Shown here piece after piece: positions 26,541 through 34,975 of a stretch of 64,000 nucleotides of DNA (the stretch's first letter is position 1; each line of letters opens with the position of its first letter). The stretch lies in assembly GCF_018613195.1 (NCBI RefSeq), contig NZ_JAGGQQ010000019.1:248001-312000 (forward strand). The letters run 5' to 3'. The DNA comes from Bacillus sp. ISL-45. GTDB lineage: Bacteria; Bacillota; Bacilli; Bacillales; Cytobacillaceae. The position numbers were made by a program, and so were the translations under genes. A model generated the notes under the pieces. That model saw only the letters and a list, made by a program, of their open reading frames with translations, searched no databases and was not told where the DNA came from.

Positions 26541-26650
26541 GAATACCCCCTTTTGAAGTAGTTACGATTAGCGAGAAGAAAAGTTTCAATTTTTTGTAAA
26601 TTTATATGATAATTAGTTCAAGAGATTCATTTTTTTAAGGAGGCAGAAGG

Positions 26651-27214
26651 TTGAAGAGGCTTGTGATTATAACTGTTGGTAAAACTCACAGTGGAAAAAC
26701 GACATTTGCCCGTGCTTTAGAAAAAGAATTGAGTAACTCTACGGTGATGGACCAGGACACCCACGCGGAATTCATCAATACTTATTATAAAAAGCTTCAA
26801 CCCAAGGACGGGCCAAATACATTCAAGCACGCTATATCCAGGTTGATTGTCAATTACGCAATAGAACAGACTGATCATCATCTTATCATTTGCAACTCGA
26901 ACCGAAGTCTAAAAGACCGGTTATACCTGTTTGGAGAACTGTTTCCCAAGGATGACTTTATACATATAATTGTCCATTTTGACATCCCATACCATGTCCT
27001 TCAAGCCCGTGTTGCCGAAACCACACGAGGGACCAATATATTCAGAGGTTCCTATACTAATTTTGAAGAAGTATTGAATAAGCAGATGGCTGATTCTTTA
27101 AAAGAGGATGTAATCGATCCAGTGGAGGGGGAAGCAGATCACTTATTTGTGATAAAGGACGACTCAGAAGTTGAAACTGTTATTCTAGAAATTTTACAGA
27201 TAGCCCGACAATAA
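26651..27214 (+). CDS. P-loop kinase-like ATP-binding protein
   Basis: 187 residues from a TTG behind AAGGAGG. Walker A GKTHSGKTTFA at residues 10-20; a VMDQDTHAEF motif follows as in small-molecule kinases; then HHLIICNSNRSLKDR and a lid-like region. Resembles AAA_33/zeta-toxin-like phosphotransferases that phosphorylate small molecules. The substrate is unknown. Confidence 0.78.
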   Translation: MKRLVIITVGKTHSGKTTFARALEKELSNSTVMDQDTHAEFINTYYKKLQPKDGPNTFKHAISRLIVNYAIEQTDHHLIICNSNRSLKDRLYLFGELFPKDDFIHIIVHFDIPYHVLQARVAETTRGTNIFRGSYTNFEEVLNKQMADSLKEDVIDPVEGEADHLFVIKDDSEVETVILEILQIARQ

Positions 27215-27247
27215 ATCGTTGGAGCTATCCTAATTGGGGGAGTTCAC

Positions 27248-27730
27248 ATTAATAAACTAGTCATTTTATTTGTTGTCTTATTGCTTGCAGCCTGTGGACC
27301 TAGATTAGATGAAAATGCTCAATTAGCAAAAGATTATTTAAAGGAGCAAGGGTACTCCATTAGGTCATATGAAGGGAGATATTCTTATATTATCGAAAGG
27401 GAACAATTAATTCATAAGCCAGACAGTTCGATTTGGGCTGTTCAAACAGTTGAGCCTGATGCCTATATTGGAAAGGAAATCACGCAAGAGAGATTCATTG
27501 TAAAAAATCATCCTCTAAGTAAAATATACGGCCCGCAGAAAAGTTTTTCCTACAAGGTATCAGTCAGTGTTTTCATGTATAACGGAAAAATAATTGGCGG
27601 CATATCTAGCCCCGTTGGGAATGGGGTTGGAGGCTCCCCTTATTCACTCGATGGCAAAACTGCTGAAGAGGTACTAAAGGGGGACTATGCAGAATGGATT
27701 AAACCATGGAATGAGAAATATGGATATTAA
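27248..27730 (+). CDS. Lipoprotein of unknown function, probable AUU start
   Basis: 160 residues. ATT at 27248 is preceded by TTGGGGGAG and yields xNKLVILFVVLLLAACGP, a textbook lipoprotein signal with lipobox LAAC. The nearest standard start (27281) lies inside the signal peptide and would destroy it. The mature part ends in AEWIKPWNEKYGY. Function unknown; no other domain is recognised. Confidence 0.72.
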   Translation: MNKLVILFVVLLLAACGPRLDENAQLAKDYLKEQGYSIRSYEGRYSYIIEREQLIHKPDSSIWAVQTVEPDAYIGKEITQERFIVKNHPLSKIYGPQKSFSYKVSVSVFMYNGKIIGGISSPVGNGVGGSPYSLDGKTAEEVLKGDYAEWIKPWNEKYGY

Positions 27731-27800
27731 GTATTTATCGTGCTGATCAAAAAAGGCAGCATTTTGCTATCAAGTATTTTCAATAAAGAGGAGGGCTGTT

Positions 27801-28028
27801 TTGGAAAAGAATTTTATATATTTACTCTTAATTATGGTGTTTTTTGTGGGTTATATATTCATATTTGATTATTTCTTTGGATATATTGAAATGATGTTTG
27901 CGCCTTATGGGCTTCTGATTATTCATTTTACAAATTGGCTTTTCAATTGTGATCCTATTTCCTGCATCAATCATTACCACCAAGAAGATAGTCGAGATTA
28001 TACGGGGATGACTGGGAAGTATTTATAA
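27801..28028 (+). CDS. Small membrane protein, probable frameshift in second half
   Basis: 75 residues as read, from a TTG behind GAGGAGG. The first helix (about residues 6-28) is clear. The C-terminal part (NCDPISCINHYHQEDSRDY) looks non-native. One frame over, from about 27925, the sequence reads ILQIGFSIVILFPASIITTK followed by KIVEIIRG and ends at TGA 28009-28011, a second membrane helix with basic tail. Dropping one base near CAT 27924 would restore a two-helix protein of about 69 residues. Confidence 0.5.
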   Translation: MEKNFIYLLLIMVFFVGYIFIFDYFFGYIEMMFAPYGLLIIHFTNWLFNCDPISCINHYHQEDSRDYTGMTGKYL

Positions 28029-28040
28029 AAGGGGGATTGG

Positions 28041-28502
28041 ATGGAAAGATTCGCTATTCTGTTTGTCTGTATTTTATTGATATTATCTGGCTGCACAACT
28101 ACAAAGGAATACTATCAGTCGTTTAAAGGTACAAGTGAACACTGGTCTGCAGAGTTGATCCAAGAGGGGAAGGTCAAATATAGAGATCATGAAGAATTCG
28201 AAAACCATTATGAAATGGAATATGAACGAAAACATACTTTAAAGCTAAAGTATATTGGCAATGAACCACATTTAGGGCGTACTGTGGAATTTTCATATGA
28301 TTATGGCAACGCAACTCAACAAGTATTAGAAGGCGATCCGTTTGATGTCAATGAGGTCTTCACTTCATCAAGTTCCAGCGAAGGCACTACCCATATCCCG
28401 AAAGACTCTAATTATAAACCACTCGATAATCAGGATACTACATTTGAAGTAATCATTAAGTGGAATGGTAAAGAGGGAAAAATTAAGTTGAAAGGTGAAT
28501 GA
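28041..28502 (+). CDS. Lipoprotein of unknown function
   Basis: 153 residues. Lipobox ILSGC (Cys about 18). The mature part is acidic and strand-rich, probably an extracytoplasmic beta domain (TLKLKYIGNEPHLGRTVEF). ATG behind AAGGGGGATTGG. No family recognised. Confidence 0.68.
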   Translation: MERFAILFVCILLILSGCTTTKEYYQSFKGTSEHWSAELIQEGKVKYRDHEEFENHYEMEYERKHTLKLKYIGNEPHLGRTVEFSYDYGNATQQVLEGDPFDVNEVFTSSSSSEGTTHIPKDSNYKPLDNQDTTFEVIIKWNGKEGKIKLKGE

Positions 28503-28576
28503 TTAGAGATCACGTTGTGCAGGGAGAAAACTCTATTGCTTTTTAAGTTGTAATCTCCATGTAAAAAAGGTGTATT

Positions 28577-28615
28577 AAAAAAGCTAGCAGGATCTAATCC
28601 TTACTAGCTTTTAAA
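28577..28615. terminator. Bidirectional terminator
   Basis: AAAAGCTAG...CTAGCTTTT stem with an internal AGG/CCT pairing, between convergent genes. Confidence 0.85.
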
Positions 28616-28620
28616 TTATC

Positions 28621-29457
28621 CTATCCATAATTCATATGTTGGTAGCGGCCTTTGATAATTTGGTAGATGCCGTATAAAATCAAACCAGCTGCCACAATTG
28701 CCAGTAAAATTTGTCCGAATGGCTGGTTTGCGAGTTCTGTTAATGCACCGCCCAATCCTTTTGATTCATTTGGATTGTGTGTATATGCAGTGCGGATGAA
28801 GAAAAACCCAACCATACTTAAAACAATTCCCCTGGAGATTAGACCAATTTTACCAGAAAGGAGTGCGATTTTGCGCTCCTTATCATTCATTTCATAGGTT
28901 TTGAATTTGGATATGAATTTTCCTTTTGCACCACTATATAGTTCATAAAAGCCGTAGCCCATAATAATCGCGCCGACTATTCCCACCAGCCAAACGCCAA
29001 ATGGCTGCTCCATTAACTTGGCCGAAATCGTTTTCTCCGAATTCCCGCCGTTGGCTGAACCAGTATTGCTGGCTAATTTTATTGCACCCAAAGCTAAATT
29101 CGTATAAATAAGTCCGCTTAAGAAATAGCCTGTCCTTTTAATCAATCCCTTGGCATCCGTTCCTTCATTTTCAGGATCTTTAATCGCTTTGATAAAATCC
29201 CACATAATGTAACCGATTAAGCCAATTCCAATGAACCATAGGGCAACTTCACCGAATGGAATTGCAGCGAGCGATTGAAGAGCACCCGAGGTTCCGGTCG
29301 TGTCACCGCTGGATCCGAATGCAGCTAAGGCAGCCAGCACTCCAACCATAACGTAGACAAGACCTTTGGCAATGTAGCCAAAACGAGCAAACCGCCTAAC
29401 CCACGGTTTTACTTCCCTCAGTTTACTTCTGACTTCTATAGTTGACTGCGTATTCAT
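28621..29457 (-). CDS. DUF1206 membrane protein
   Basis: 278 residues with three DUF1206 repeats, each a pair of helices: RRFARFGYIAKGLVYVMVG, KRTGYFLSGLIYTNLALGA and GKIGLISRGIVLSMVGF, each followed by a QPFG or IPFG turn. Integral membrane protein of unknown function. A SigB-like promoter lies 41 bases upstream of the start, and a second SigB-like promoter drives the divergent ChaB gene, so general-stress control is inferred. Confidence 0.88.
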   Translation of the reverse strand: MNTQSTIEVRSKLREVKPWVRRFARFGYIAKGLVYVMVGVLAALAAFGSSGDTTGTSGALQSLAAIPFGEVALWFIGIGLIGYIMWDFIKAIKDPENEGTDAKGLIKRTGYFLSGLIYTNLALGAIKLASNTGSANGGNSEKTISAKLMEQPFGVWLVGIVGAIIMGYGFYELYSGAKGKFISKFKTYEMNDKERKIALLSGKIGLISRGIVLSMVGFFFIRTAYTHNPNESKGLGGALTELANQPFGQILLAIVAAGLILYGIYQIIKGRYQHMNYG

Positions 29458-29497
29458 GGATTGAACACTTCCTCTATGAATCTCTGATTAATAAGAT

Positions 29498-29523
29498 GTT
29501 CCCCTTTTGCCATAAAAAGAAAC
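29498..29523 (-). promoter_or_regulatory. SigB-like promoter for the DUF1206 gene
   Basis: Read on the minus strand: GTTTCT (29523-29518), 14 bases, GGGAAC (29503-29498). One base differs from the SigB consensus GTTTMW-N12-15-GGGWAW. Confidence 0.55.
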
Positions 29524-29566
29524 CTGCGGCCGTATCAAGTCGGGTTTTCCTCAAACAACCTGAATG

Positions 29567-29592
29567 GTTTCAACACTCTCCATTGCGGGAAA
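29567..29592 (+). promoter_or_regulatory. SigB-type promoter for the ChaB gene
   Basis: GTTTCA (29567-29572), 14 bases, GGGAAA (29587-29592): a full match to GTTTMW-N12-15-GGGWAW. It lies 36 bases before the ChaB start. Confidence 0.7.
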
Positions 29593-29628
29593 AGTAAAAG
29601 ATACATTCTATCTTAGGAGGTTCGCACT

Positions 29629-29835
29629 ATGCCATATAATTCATTAAAAGATCTGCCAGATGCAGTAAAAGATAACCTGCCACATCATGCCCAGGAAATT
29701 TTCAAAGAGGCATTCAATTCAGCCTCAGAGCAATACGATGAAGAAGAAACAGCCTTTAAGGTGGCATGGAGTGCCGTTAAAAATGAGTATGAAAAGAATG
29801 AAGATGATGAATGGGTAAGGAAAGAAGAAGATTAA
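29629..29835 (+). CDS. ChaB family protein
   Basis: 68 residues, very acidic. ChaB signature YNSLKDLPDAVKDNLPHHAQ, then EIFKEAFNSA and AFKVAWSAVKNEYEK. Named after E. coli ChaB, a supposed regulator of cation transport; in Bacillus it is a small stress protein of unknown action. ATG behind TTAGGAGGTTCGC. SigB-type promoter upstream, terminator downstream. Confidence 0.85.
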   Translation: MPYNSLKDLPDAVKDNLPHHAQEIFKEAFNSASEQYDEEETAFKVAWSAVKNEYEKNEDDEWVRKEED

Positions 29836-29865
29836 TAGATGGTATAGTTTTAAAACTTAATAGAT

Positions 29866-29892
29866 AAGGGCTTCCCACAGGGAGCCCTTTTT
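29866..29892 (+). terminator. Terminator after ChaB
   Basis: AAGGGCTTCCC/GGGAGCCCTT stem with a 3-base loop, then T run. Confidence 0.85.
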
Positions 29893-29920
29893 ACAAAGAA
29901 TTTTGCCATAGAATCTTTTT

Positions 29921-30442
29921 TTAATTGTGTTGCTGGAGTTTTCTTTTTATAATGCGAATCTGTCCTCGGTGGCTGATTTCGTCTTCAAGCACGTGGAACC
30001 AAAGATAGTAATAATTATGTCGCACACCATTATCCCACTGTCTTTCTTCGAATAACCAATCATCGCTATAACTCTTTAATTGAGACAACGTTCGTTCTCT
30101 AACTAGTGCGAGCTCATTTAAGTAAAAATCAAGATGATTAAACCATATAGTTTCTCTGGCATGGTGTCCAAGTTCTAATGCAGCCTGCCACTTCAATAGC
30201 TCTTTGCTGTTAATATCACGTTCCTCAAACGTAATTACCTGATGGACAAATTCAATGGAGGCTATATGCATCAACAGTGCTCCAATTGAATTTGATTCTG
30301 CATCTGTGAGATAATCTAAATCCATTTGAGTTAGATCACTGATATCCTTTAGGGTAATTGCTCTGGTGTGTTCAAGCATTGAAACTAATTCGCCAATCCT
30401 TTCCGTGTAACCCTCAACGGAGCTAATCCTATAACTAATCAT
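29921..30442 (-). CDS. DinB family protein
   Basis: 173 residues, four-helix DinB/YfiT-like fold. Putative metal ligands: His in SIGALLMHIASIE, and His in HNYYYLWFHVLEDEISHRGQ. The family binds a divalent metal and some members are thiol (bacillithiol) transferases. ATG behind AGGAGG. Divergent from the sigma factor gene. Confidence 0.82.
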   Translation of the reverse strand: MISYRISSVEGYTERIGELVSMLEHTRAITLKDISDLTQMDLDYLTDAESNSIGALLMHIASIEFVHQVITFEERDINSKELLKWQAALELGHHARETIWFNHLDFYLNELALVRERTLSQLKSYSDDWLFEERQWDNGVRHNYYYLWFHVLEDEISHRGQIRIIKRKLQQHN

Positions 30443-30499
30443 ATATCATCCTCCTAGCAGTCTAACTTAAGGGTAACAGCAATTAGGAAAAATAATAGA

Positions 30500-30529
30500 C
30501 TGATAAAAAATGGGTAGATATGGTATAAT
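30500..30529 (+). promoter_or_regulatory. Extended -10 promoter before the ECF sigma gene
   Basis: TGGTATAAT gives a TGnTATAAT extended -10 (TATAAT 30524-30529), with CTGATA 18 bases upstream as a weak -35. Transcription would begin near 30535, only about 6 bases before a terminator hairpin. Confidence 0.6.
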
Positions 30530-30540
30530 TTAAATATACA

Positions 30541-30577
30541 GAGCAAACTGATTTTTTCAGTCTTGCTCTTTTTTTAT
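30541..30577 (+). terminator. Promoter-proximal terminator/attenuator in the ECF sigma leader
   Basis: GAGCAAACTGA/TCAGTCTTGCTC imperfect stem, T-rich loop, then TTTTTTT. No gene lies upstream in this direction, so the hairpin can only act on transcripts from the promoter just before it. Confidence 0.7.
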
Positions 30578-30643
30578 GAAAAATTATTGAAACGTTTTAC
30601 ATATCCCGTTTGTCTAACAGTGGAAGAAGGGAGGGGCACTGGT

Positions 30644-31168
30644 TTGGCAGATATCAAAAAGGTACGCCGTGCAATCAAAGGGAACAAAAAGGCATTCCAG
30701 GAATTAATGGAAGATGAGAAAGCGAAACTTTACAAGATAGCGTATGTTTATATGAAAAATGAAGCCGATGCGCTGGAAGTTTTTCAGGAGACGGTTTATA
30801 AAGCTCTTGTGTCAATTGGAAATTTGAAGGAAGAACGATACTTCTCTACGTGGCTGACGAGGATTCTCATCAACAATGCCGTTGATCTTTTACGGAAAAA
30901 GAACAGGGTCATCCCGATGGAACGGGATGCGCTTGAAAGTAAGAGTCCCGCCTATATTGAGAGTGACCGGCACTCTGAATTGCTTGAGGCTGTGATGGAG
31001 CTGGAGGAAAAGTATAAAGAAGTGTTGATTCTTCGGTTCTATAAGGACTTATCGGTAAAGGAAATCGCTGAAATCCTCGATTGCCCTGAGGGTACAGTGA
31101 AAACGAAAATCCACCGAGGCGTGAACTTATTAAGAGGTAGATTAAAGGAGGATTGTGTGAATGAGTAG
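30644..31168 (+). CDS. ECF-type sigma-70 factor
   Basis: 174 residues from a TTG behind GGGAGGGG. Region 2 (AFQELMEDEKAKLYKIAYVY, then NEADALEVFQETVYKAL), region 3-less linker and region 4 with the HTH LSVKEIAEILDCPEGTVKTK. Directs RNA polymerase to stress-type promoters. A frame extending upstream to 30563 lacks a ribosome site. The stop overlaps the start of the DUF4179 gene by 8 bases, the usual sigma/anti-sigma pair layout. Confidence 0.88.
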   Translation: MADIKKVRRAIKGNKKAFQELMEDEKAKLYKIAYVYMKNEADALEVFQETVYKALVSIGNLKEERYFSTWLTRILINNAVDLLRKKNRVIPMERDALESKSPAYIESDRHSELLEAVMELEEKYKEVLILRFYKDLSVKEIAEILDCPEGTVKTKIHRGVNLLRGRLKEDCVNE

Positions 31169-32468
31169 ACAATTCCCGGATTTAAAAAATGAAATGGACC
31201 AAATCTCCGTGCCAGTCGAAAAACTAGATAACATTATTGAACAGACAGTTAGTGAAACAAAGATGAAGAAGCCTAAAAAGCGAATAGTTTGGTACTCAAT
31301 GAGTGCTGCGGTTGTAGGGTTTGGCTTATTTATCGGCTCAGCGATGGTCTCTCCTGCGATGGCGAAGGTTGCCTCAAATATCCCGGTCGTTGGAACCTTT
31401 TTCAATGATATAGGAGATGAGGGGCTAAAGATAGCTGGACAAAACGGATTAACGCAGGTAGTTGATCAGACAGCAAAGGATAATGGTATCACATTGACCA
31501 TTAATGAGGTATTTTACGATGGAACGCGATTGACATTAGGATACACGCAGGAATCCCTTTTGCCGCTAGGCGAACTTGAGCGCCCGGTAATCAAAGCAGA
31601 TGGAAAGGATATCAACTTCAGTTCCGGTTTTTCTGGTGAATTTATAACACCGCAGAAATATAAGGGAGTAGTTGAAATTACGCCGACAGAGGAACTTCCT
31701 GAGCAATTTGATATGAAGGTTCAATTTGATGCTGTAGGTCTTGTGCCGGGTATTTGGTCGTTTCAGTTCCCTGTCAGACAATCAAACGAGGTCAAGGTAA
31801 TCAGGCTTTCCGAAGTGTTAAAGCTTAAGGGTGCTGAGCTAAATGTTGACTCATTGAAGGTGGGGCCTGCTGGCACAGTTCTGAATATGAATGTCATTGC
31901 AGACTCGGGATTGTTTGATCCTCATAATCTGGAATTCTACTTGATCGATGATAAAGGGAGTGTCATCAACTTCTTGAATGGCAGGGTTAATGGTGAGACA
32001 GTCGATGGAAAAGAGTATGCCGCACTTCAAAGACTCTATGAGCCTCTTGATGATCGTGTACGGAGAGTTAAAGTTATACCTTATCGTATAGAATTTCCGC
32101 TGGAAGATTTAAAAGAAGAATCGGTTAAGCTGGATAACATCCAGTTGCCTTTTACGATGAGCCAGGGAGAATTTGGTGAGATTATTATTACGGATATCGA
32201 TTATACAGACAACCGTACAATCGTTTACTATGATGTCAAAAGTGAAGCGCTCCTTGATAATTATGCATCCATGAACCCGCTTTGGATTGAAGATTCAAAT
32301 GGAAAGAAGCTGATACTGGATGAAAAGCCTTTTGCAGAACGAATCAAGGATCAAAGTTTTAAAAAAGAATTCGATACTGGCAAAAAGAAGGGATTGACAC
32401 TGAAAACACGTCACCAGCCTTTACCGGAAATGTTTGAAGGATTTGAAATTGAAATTCCTGAGAAATAA
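31161..32468 (+). CDS. DUF4179 transmembrane anti-sigma factor
   Basis: 435 residues. Short cytoplasmic N-terminus (about 45 residues, likely sigma-binding), one membrane helix (MSAAVVGFGLFIGSAMV), then the DUF4179 domain (PVVGTFFNDIGDEGLKIAGQ, followed by ITLTINEVFYDGTRLTLGY) and a long extracytoplasmic beta-rich part. Holds the neighbouring sigma factor inactive until an envelope signal; this role is inferred from gene order and family. Translationally coupled to the sigma gene. Confidence 0.87.
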   Translation: MSRQFPDLKNEMDQISVPVEKLDNIIEQTVSETKMKKPKKRIVWYSMSAAVVGFGLFIGSAMVSPAMAKVASNIPVVGTFFNDIGDEGLKIAGQNGLTQVVDQTAKDNGITLTINEVFYDGTRLTLGYTQESLLPLGELERPVIKADGKDINFSSGFSGEFITPQKYKGVVEITPTEELPEQFDMKVQFDAVGLVPGIWSFQFPVRQSNEVKVIRLSEVLKLKGAELNVDSLKVGPAGTVLNMNVIADSGLFDPHNLEFYLIDDKGSVINFLNGRVNGETVDGKEYAALQRLYEPLDDRVRRVKVIPYRIEFPLEDLKEESVKLDNIQLPFTMSQGEFGEIIITDIDYTDNRTIVYYDVKSEALLDNYASMNPLWIEDSNGKKLILDEKPFAERIKDQSFKKEFDTGKKKGLTLKTRHQPLPEMFEGFEIEIPEK

Positions 32469-32484
32469 AAGAAGCAGCAAAGGA

Positions 32485-32519
32485 ATGACGTATGCAGTTA
32501 CGCATACGTCATTTCTTTG
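32485..32519 (+). terminator. Terminator after the sigma/anti-sigma operon
   Basis: Perfect 11-bp stem ATGACGTATGC/GCATACGTCAT, loop AGTTAC, followed by TTCTTT. Also reads leftward for the convergent gene less well. Confidence 0.8.
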
Positions 32520-32595
32520 TAATGGGTCTAATCCACTTTTTTTCGATTACACTAAGTTTTAATTGTCAATTTAAATTTCCAAGTCGAGCAATTTG

Positions 32596-34008
32596 TTAGA
32601 CTGGAACAACTTCAAATACAGTTCCCTGGTTATAATCCGTCACTTTCATTGAGCCATAGACTCCTAAAAACATCCTGGATTGATCGAGGTTTGTTCCTAG
32701 ACTGACATAATAAGCAGATTGAGAGCCAAAGTCATAATCTGTTTCAATGATACTAAAATCATTCAATATACCATCTGGCCTGAACCAGGTATAAGCTAAA
32801 AACCCCTGATCTGGTTCTTCATTGTTTTTAGCCCGGGAAAGGTCGGTGAAGACCACGCTTCCTGATAACTCAGGGATTGATTTTCCCATATAGGGCTGGA
32901 CACCAGTAAGTGCAGTTCCTCCATATTTATCAGATCGAGGTTCTTGATGAAAATAATTCGTCAAAGGGGGCAGACGCCTGACTGAAGTTTTTACTGCTTC
33001 AGCATAAAAAGCAATTGTTTTCTCATCCAGAGTCGAATTCTCCGAACAGCTTTTAATAATTGGAGTAGGGAAAGCACCTTCCCAACCTCGCCAGCCACAA
33101 TTAATGAACCCTTCGTTCTTCGTTCTCCGCGAAGAAGCATGAGTAAGCTGGGTTACAGGAATGGGCCGATAATGAATGAATGAAAAAATGGACTCGGCAA
33201 AATCCTGTCCGACATTTCCGGCATATTTGATGTACTGGTTATACAATCTTTGATAGGCGATACCTGGAATATTACGGACCCCTTTGGCTATGACAGTAAG
33301 TGTCTCCTGAATAGAAGGGGGAATCTCATCAAACCGGGTAACTGAAGGTGGATTTGAGCTAAAAGCATTTTTGCTTATATCGATTTCGATGATCTTACCG
33401 GCAATCTCCATTTCATCCTGGCTTAAATTAAAGGGATCATAACCAGACCCGCCATCACCTGTAGTTAAAACAAGTCTGCCTGTTTCAGGTGAAAAGTTTA
33501 AGCTATTGACCCCATTATGATTAAAAAAAGGCCTCTTCAGATTAAGCAGTTTCCTTCGTCTTTGAGTTTGGCCATTCGATTGAAAAATCCATTCTTCAAC
33601 TGTATCGATATGATCGTATTCTGTTTCTCTATTCTTCCACTTAAGATTTAAGGTTTCCGGATCACAGGGGTCGGGCTGAAAAGATCCAGAACGAGCCCCT
33701 GGACCTTGAGTTCCAGCTACTGAATAATGAAGGTAAAATAGACCGTTGTAATTAAACTCGGGATGAAACGCCAGTCCGAGCAGCCCACGTTCATCATATC
33801 CTCCATCGGAAACACCCAGTTTAATTACACGCTGGCGAATATCCAAAAAAGTTCTTATAACTCCGTTGCTTATATAAAATATTTCCCCTGGCTGGGTCGC
33901 GATAAATAAGCTATCAATAGAGTCACCCGGCAGGACAGCTGTTTTTATGACAGTGGGTAAATTTATCCTGCCTGCAATGGGACGTAATTTAACTTTAACT
34001 TTCCTCAT
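32596..34008 (-). CDS. PQQ-type sugar dehydrogenase / GSDH-fold beta-propeller protein
   Basis: 470 residues with the soluble glucose/sorbosone dehydrogenase propeller: PGEIFYISNG, DERGLLGLAFHPEFNYNGLF, HNGVNSLNFSPETGRLVLTT, GDGGSGYDPFNLSQ. The conserved His in the HNG motif is the catalytic base in PQQ-dependent homologues. No signal peptide is seen, which is unusual for PQQ enzymes, so a non-PQQ or binding role is possible. ATG behind AACAAGGAGG. Confidence 0.8.
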   Translation of the reverse strand: MRKVKVKLRPIAGRINLPTVIKTAVLPGDSIDSLFIATQPGEIFYISNGVIRTFLDIRQRVIKLGVSDGGYDERGLLGLAFHPEFNYNGLFYLHYSVAGTQGPGARSGSFQPDPCDPETLNLKWKNRETEYDHIDTVEEWIFQSNGQTQRRRKLLNLKRPFFNHNGVNSLNFSPETGRLVLTTGDGGSGYDPFNLSQDEMEIAGKIIEIDISKNAFSSNPPSVTRFDEIPPSIQETLTVIAKGVRNIPGIAYQRLYNQYIKYAGNVGQDFAESIFSFIHYRPIPVTQLTHASSRRTKNEGFINCGWRGWEGAFPTPIIKSCSENSTLDEKTIAFYAEAVKTSVRRLPPLTNYFHQEPRSDKYGGTALTGVQPYMGKSIPELSGSVVFTDLSRAKNNEEPDQGFLAYTWFRPDGILNDFSIIETDYDFGSQSAYYVSLGTNLDQSRMFLGVYGSMKVTDYNQGTVFEVVPV

Positions 34009-34281
34009 CTTTTTCGCCTCCTTGTTAATGGTTTTTTATAAGAATATGAGCAGGACTAATCCGTAAGTACCGAATCAAGATGATGTTTATAACGGAAGCG
34101 TTTCGTGAACGTTGTTTGCCCGCCTTTGATGAAATTAAAAAAATCGAGATGGACTGTCAAATAATTGTGACGTGAGGGTACAATGGCTTGTCTCTTTTTT
34201 TTGTGGAAAATTCTGCTGATTTTATAATGGAAAAAATTTATACTATTGATAGAGAGTTATAGATTAAGAGGAGTTCTGAAA

Positions 34282-34974
34282 ATGTACAAAGTTATGCTAA
34301 TAGAAGATGATCATCAGCTTTGTGGACTAATCAAGGAAAGTTTGGAGCGCTATGGATACGAAGTAGTGTTACCAAAGCATTTTACCAATATAGAAGAAGA
34401 GTTCTTAACAATCAATCCGGATTTAGTCTTACTGGATATAAATCTGCCATATTATGATGGCTATTATTTGTGCAGAAGTTTCCGTCAGAAATCTACCGTC
34501 CCGATCCTGATGATCTCTGCCCGAAGCCAGGAAATGGACCAAATCATGGCGATTGAACTAGGGGCCGATGATTTTATCACGAAGCCTTTCACATTTGTGA
34601 TGCTGCAGTCAAAAGTCAAAGCTACATTGCGAAGAGTGTACGGAGAATATTCTGTGAAGGATGACAAAAACATCTGTGCAGGTTCATTATGCCTGGACGA
34701 AAAGACAATGAGTCTTGAGTATAAGGGAATGAAAGTTGAGCTTTCCAAAAATGTTTTTAAACTGCTGAAAAAAATGATGGAAAACAAGAACTCGTTTGTC
34801 TCTAGAGAAGAGCTGATTGAAGAAGTATGGGATTCGGTCACTTTCGTGGATGATAACACGCTAACAGTAAATGTGACGAGAATTAAACAAACTCTGTCAG
34901 ATCTTGGTTTAAAGGATTTAATCAAAAGCAAAAGAGGAGTAGGGTACATGCTTCAGTATCCTGAGGGAGATTAA
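34282..34974 (+). CDS. OmpR-family response regulator (Bce-type)
   Basis: 230 residues from the ATG behind AAGAGGAGTTCTGA. Receiver with the acidic pair EDD, phospho-acceptor Asp52 in LVLLDINLPYYDGY and Lys in DDFITKPF. C-terminal winged helix with SRGVGYML-like end (KSKRGVGYMLQYP). Directly followed by a histidine kinase with short sensor and a FtsX-type ABC transporter, as in the BceRS systems that answer to cell-wall antibiotics. Confidence 0.9.
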   Translation: MYKVMLIEDDHQLCGLIKESLERYGYEVVLPKHFTNIEEEFLTINPDLVLLDINLPYYDGYYLCRSFRQKSTVPILMISARSQEMDQIMAIELGADDFITKPFTFVMLQSKVKATLRRVYGEYSVKDDKNICAGSLCLDEKTMSLEYKGMKVELSKNVFKLLKKMMENKNSFVSREELIEEVWDSVTFVDDNTLTVNVTRIKQTLSDLGLKDLIKSKRGVGYMLQYPEGD

Positions 34975-34975
34975 C

